Below are positions 7,552 to 8,091 of a stretch of DNA of 8,091 nt, one piece after another. The stretch is taken from positions 1 to 8,091 of the forward strand of contig JAEXRD010000108.1 in NCBI GenBank assembly GCA_023438245.1. The letters run 5' to 3'. This DNA comes from Pseudomonadota bacterium (GTDB lineage: Bacteria > Desulfobacterota > Desulfovibrionia > Desulfovibrionales > Desulfovibrionaceae). The notes beneath the pieces were generated by a model, which did no database searches, was not told where the DNA came from, and saw only the letters and a program-made list of their open reading frames with translations. The translations under genes and the position numbers were made by a program. Position 1 is the first letter of the stretch, and each line of letters begins with the position of its first letter.

Positions 7552-8091
7552 CTAGTAGCCCTCGGTCATGAGGTCGGCGACGCGGCGCACGGCCAGGTCG
7601 GTGAGCCGCATGTCCGCGCCGTCGGCGTCGCCGGGGAAGAAGGACTCGCTCTGGGTCATCTCGCCGGACTCCCAGAGCACGAGATTGTCGCCCGCGCGGC
7701 GGATGCGCACCACCCAGATCATGCCCGCGCTGAGCTTGAGCGACTGGTCCTGCGCGCCTGCCAGGGCGGTGGAACGCGTGTACTGCTTGACCTGCACGGT
7801 GATGAAGGCGGCGGCCTTGGAGCGCTCCACCCAGTTGGCCAGGCGGCGGCGGGTGAACTCGTCGCGGATGAGCGAGCGCAGGCGCGGCTCCAGCCAGGGC
7901 TCCACGGTGGGGTTCTCGATGCGGGTGATGGCCAGGTCGCGGTACTGCGGGGGCAGCACGTTCACGCTCTCCTCGTCGGAGATGGAGCTGCCCGTGAACT
8001 TGTAGCCGCAGCCGCCCAGAACAAGGGCGGCCAGCAGCAGGGCGCACAGCGCGGAGAACCGGCCCGAATTGGAAAACCTGGCGGCGCGGAC
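7552..8091 (-). CDS. lptE: LPS-assembly lipoprotein LptE (5' end off the right edge)
   Basis: LptE is an outer-membrane lipoprotein that plugs the LptD barrel and guides LPS to the cell surface. The visible 179 residues run in an open frame to the right edge. A hydrophobic run (CALLLAALV) leads to the lipobox LGGC, with the lipidated Cys codon at 8008-8010, followed by GYKFTG, as in the GYxF/GYHL start of mature LptE. Later segments include TRIENPTVEPWLEPRLRSLI and a DLAVRRVADLMTEGY C-terminus, typical of the family. No ATG, GTG or TTG occurs in frame before the lipobox, so the true start is outside the window; the GTG at 7965 is internal because it would remove the lipobox. The gene is first of the visible lptE-holA-radC run. 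leuS commonly precedes it in other genomes but is not seen here. Confidence 0.88.
   Translation of the reverse strand, partial: VRAARFSNSGRFSALCALLLAALVLGGCGYKFTGSSISDEESVNVLPPQYRDLAITRIENPTVEPWLEPRLRSLIRDEFTRRRLANWVERSKAAAFITVQVKQYTRSTALAGAQDQSLKLSAGMIWVVRIRRAGDNLVLWESGEMTQSESFFPGDADGADMRLTDLAVRRVADLMTEGY

Noticed and set aside
5797..7571. Plus-strand open frames opposite radC and holA
   Set aside because: No family motifs or ribosome-binding sites; they are antisense to confident genes.

Overview
This window reads as chromosomal DNA of a high-GC, Gram-negative bacterium. The clearest Gram-negative sign is LptE, an outer-membrane LPS-assembly lipoprotein. Its neighbour HolA, the overall gene set and the strong G/C bias at third codon positions fit a deltaproteobacterium of the Desulfovibrio type. 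That placement is inferred from gene style and order and was not tested by a search.

Layout from left to right: (1) On the minus strand, Lon protease fills positions 1-2460, with its last residues off the left edge. (2) A 420-bp gene-free stretch (2461-2880) lies upstream of lon. It holds a sigma-32-like heat-shock promoter candidate, a G-rich tract with a quadruplex motif, and a degenerate 13-bp tandem repeat. (3) A small acylphosphatase gene (2881-3186) is on the minus strand. (4) An abrupt AT-rich island (about 3187-5122) carries two overlapping plus-strand genes behind their own near-consensus promoter: a DUF262 (GmrS/ParB-like fold) protein and a HEPN-domain protein with an R-x4-H ribonuclease-type motif. 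(5) The sequence then returns at once to high GC with a secreted DUF2059 protein (plus strand). (6) A compact minus-strand operon runs lptE - holA - radC, with its first codons off the right edge. RadC ends tail to tail with the DUF2059 gene, and the two stop codons share one CTAG.

The housekeeping parts are ordinary. Lon degrades misfolded proteins. LptE helps deliver LPS to the outer membrane. HolA is the delta subunit of the DNA polymerase III clamp loader. RadC is a JAB/MPN-fold protein of unsettled function. The unusual element is the island. A stand-alone DUF262 protein coupled translationally to a HEPN protein, with foreign base composition and placed exactly between the start codons of two divergent native genes, looks like a horizontally acquired two-gene defence or toxin-antitoxin-like module. 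A plausible model, which is inference, is that the DUF262 protein acts as a nucleotide-dependent sensor or regulator and the HEPN protein as an RNA-cleaving effector.

No tRNA, rRNA, CRISPR array, insertion sequence or integrase was seen.
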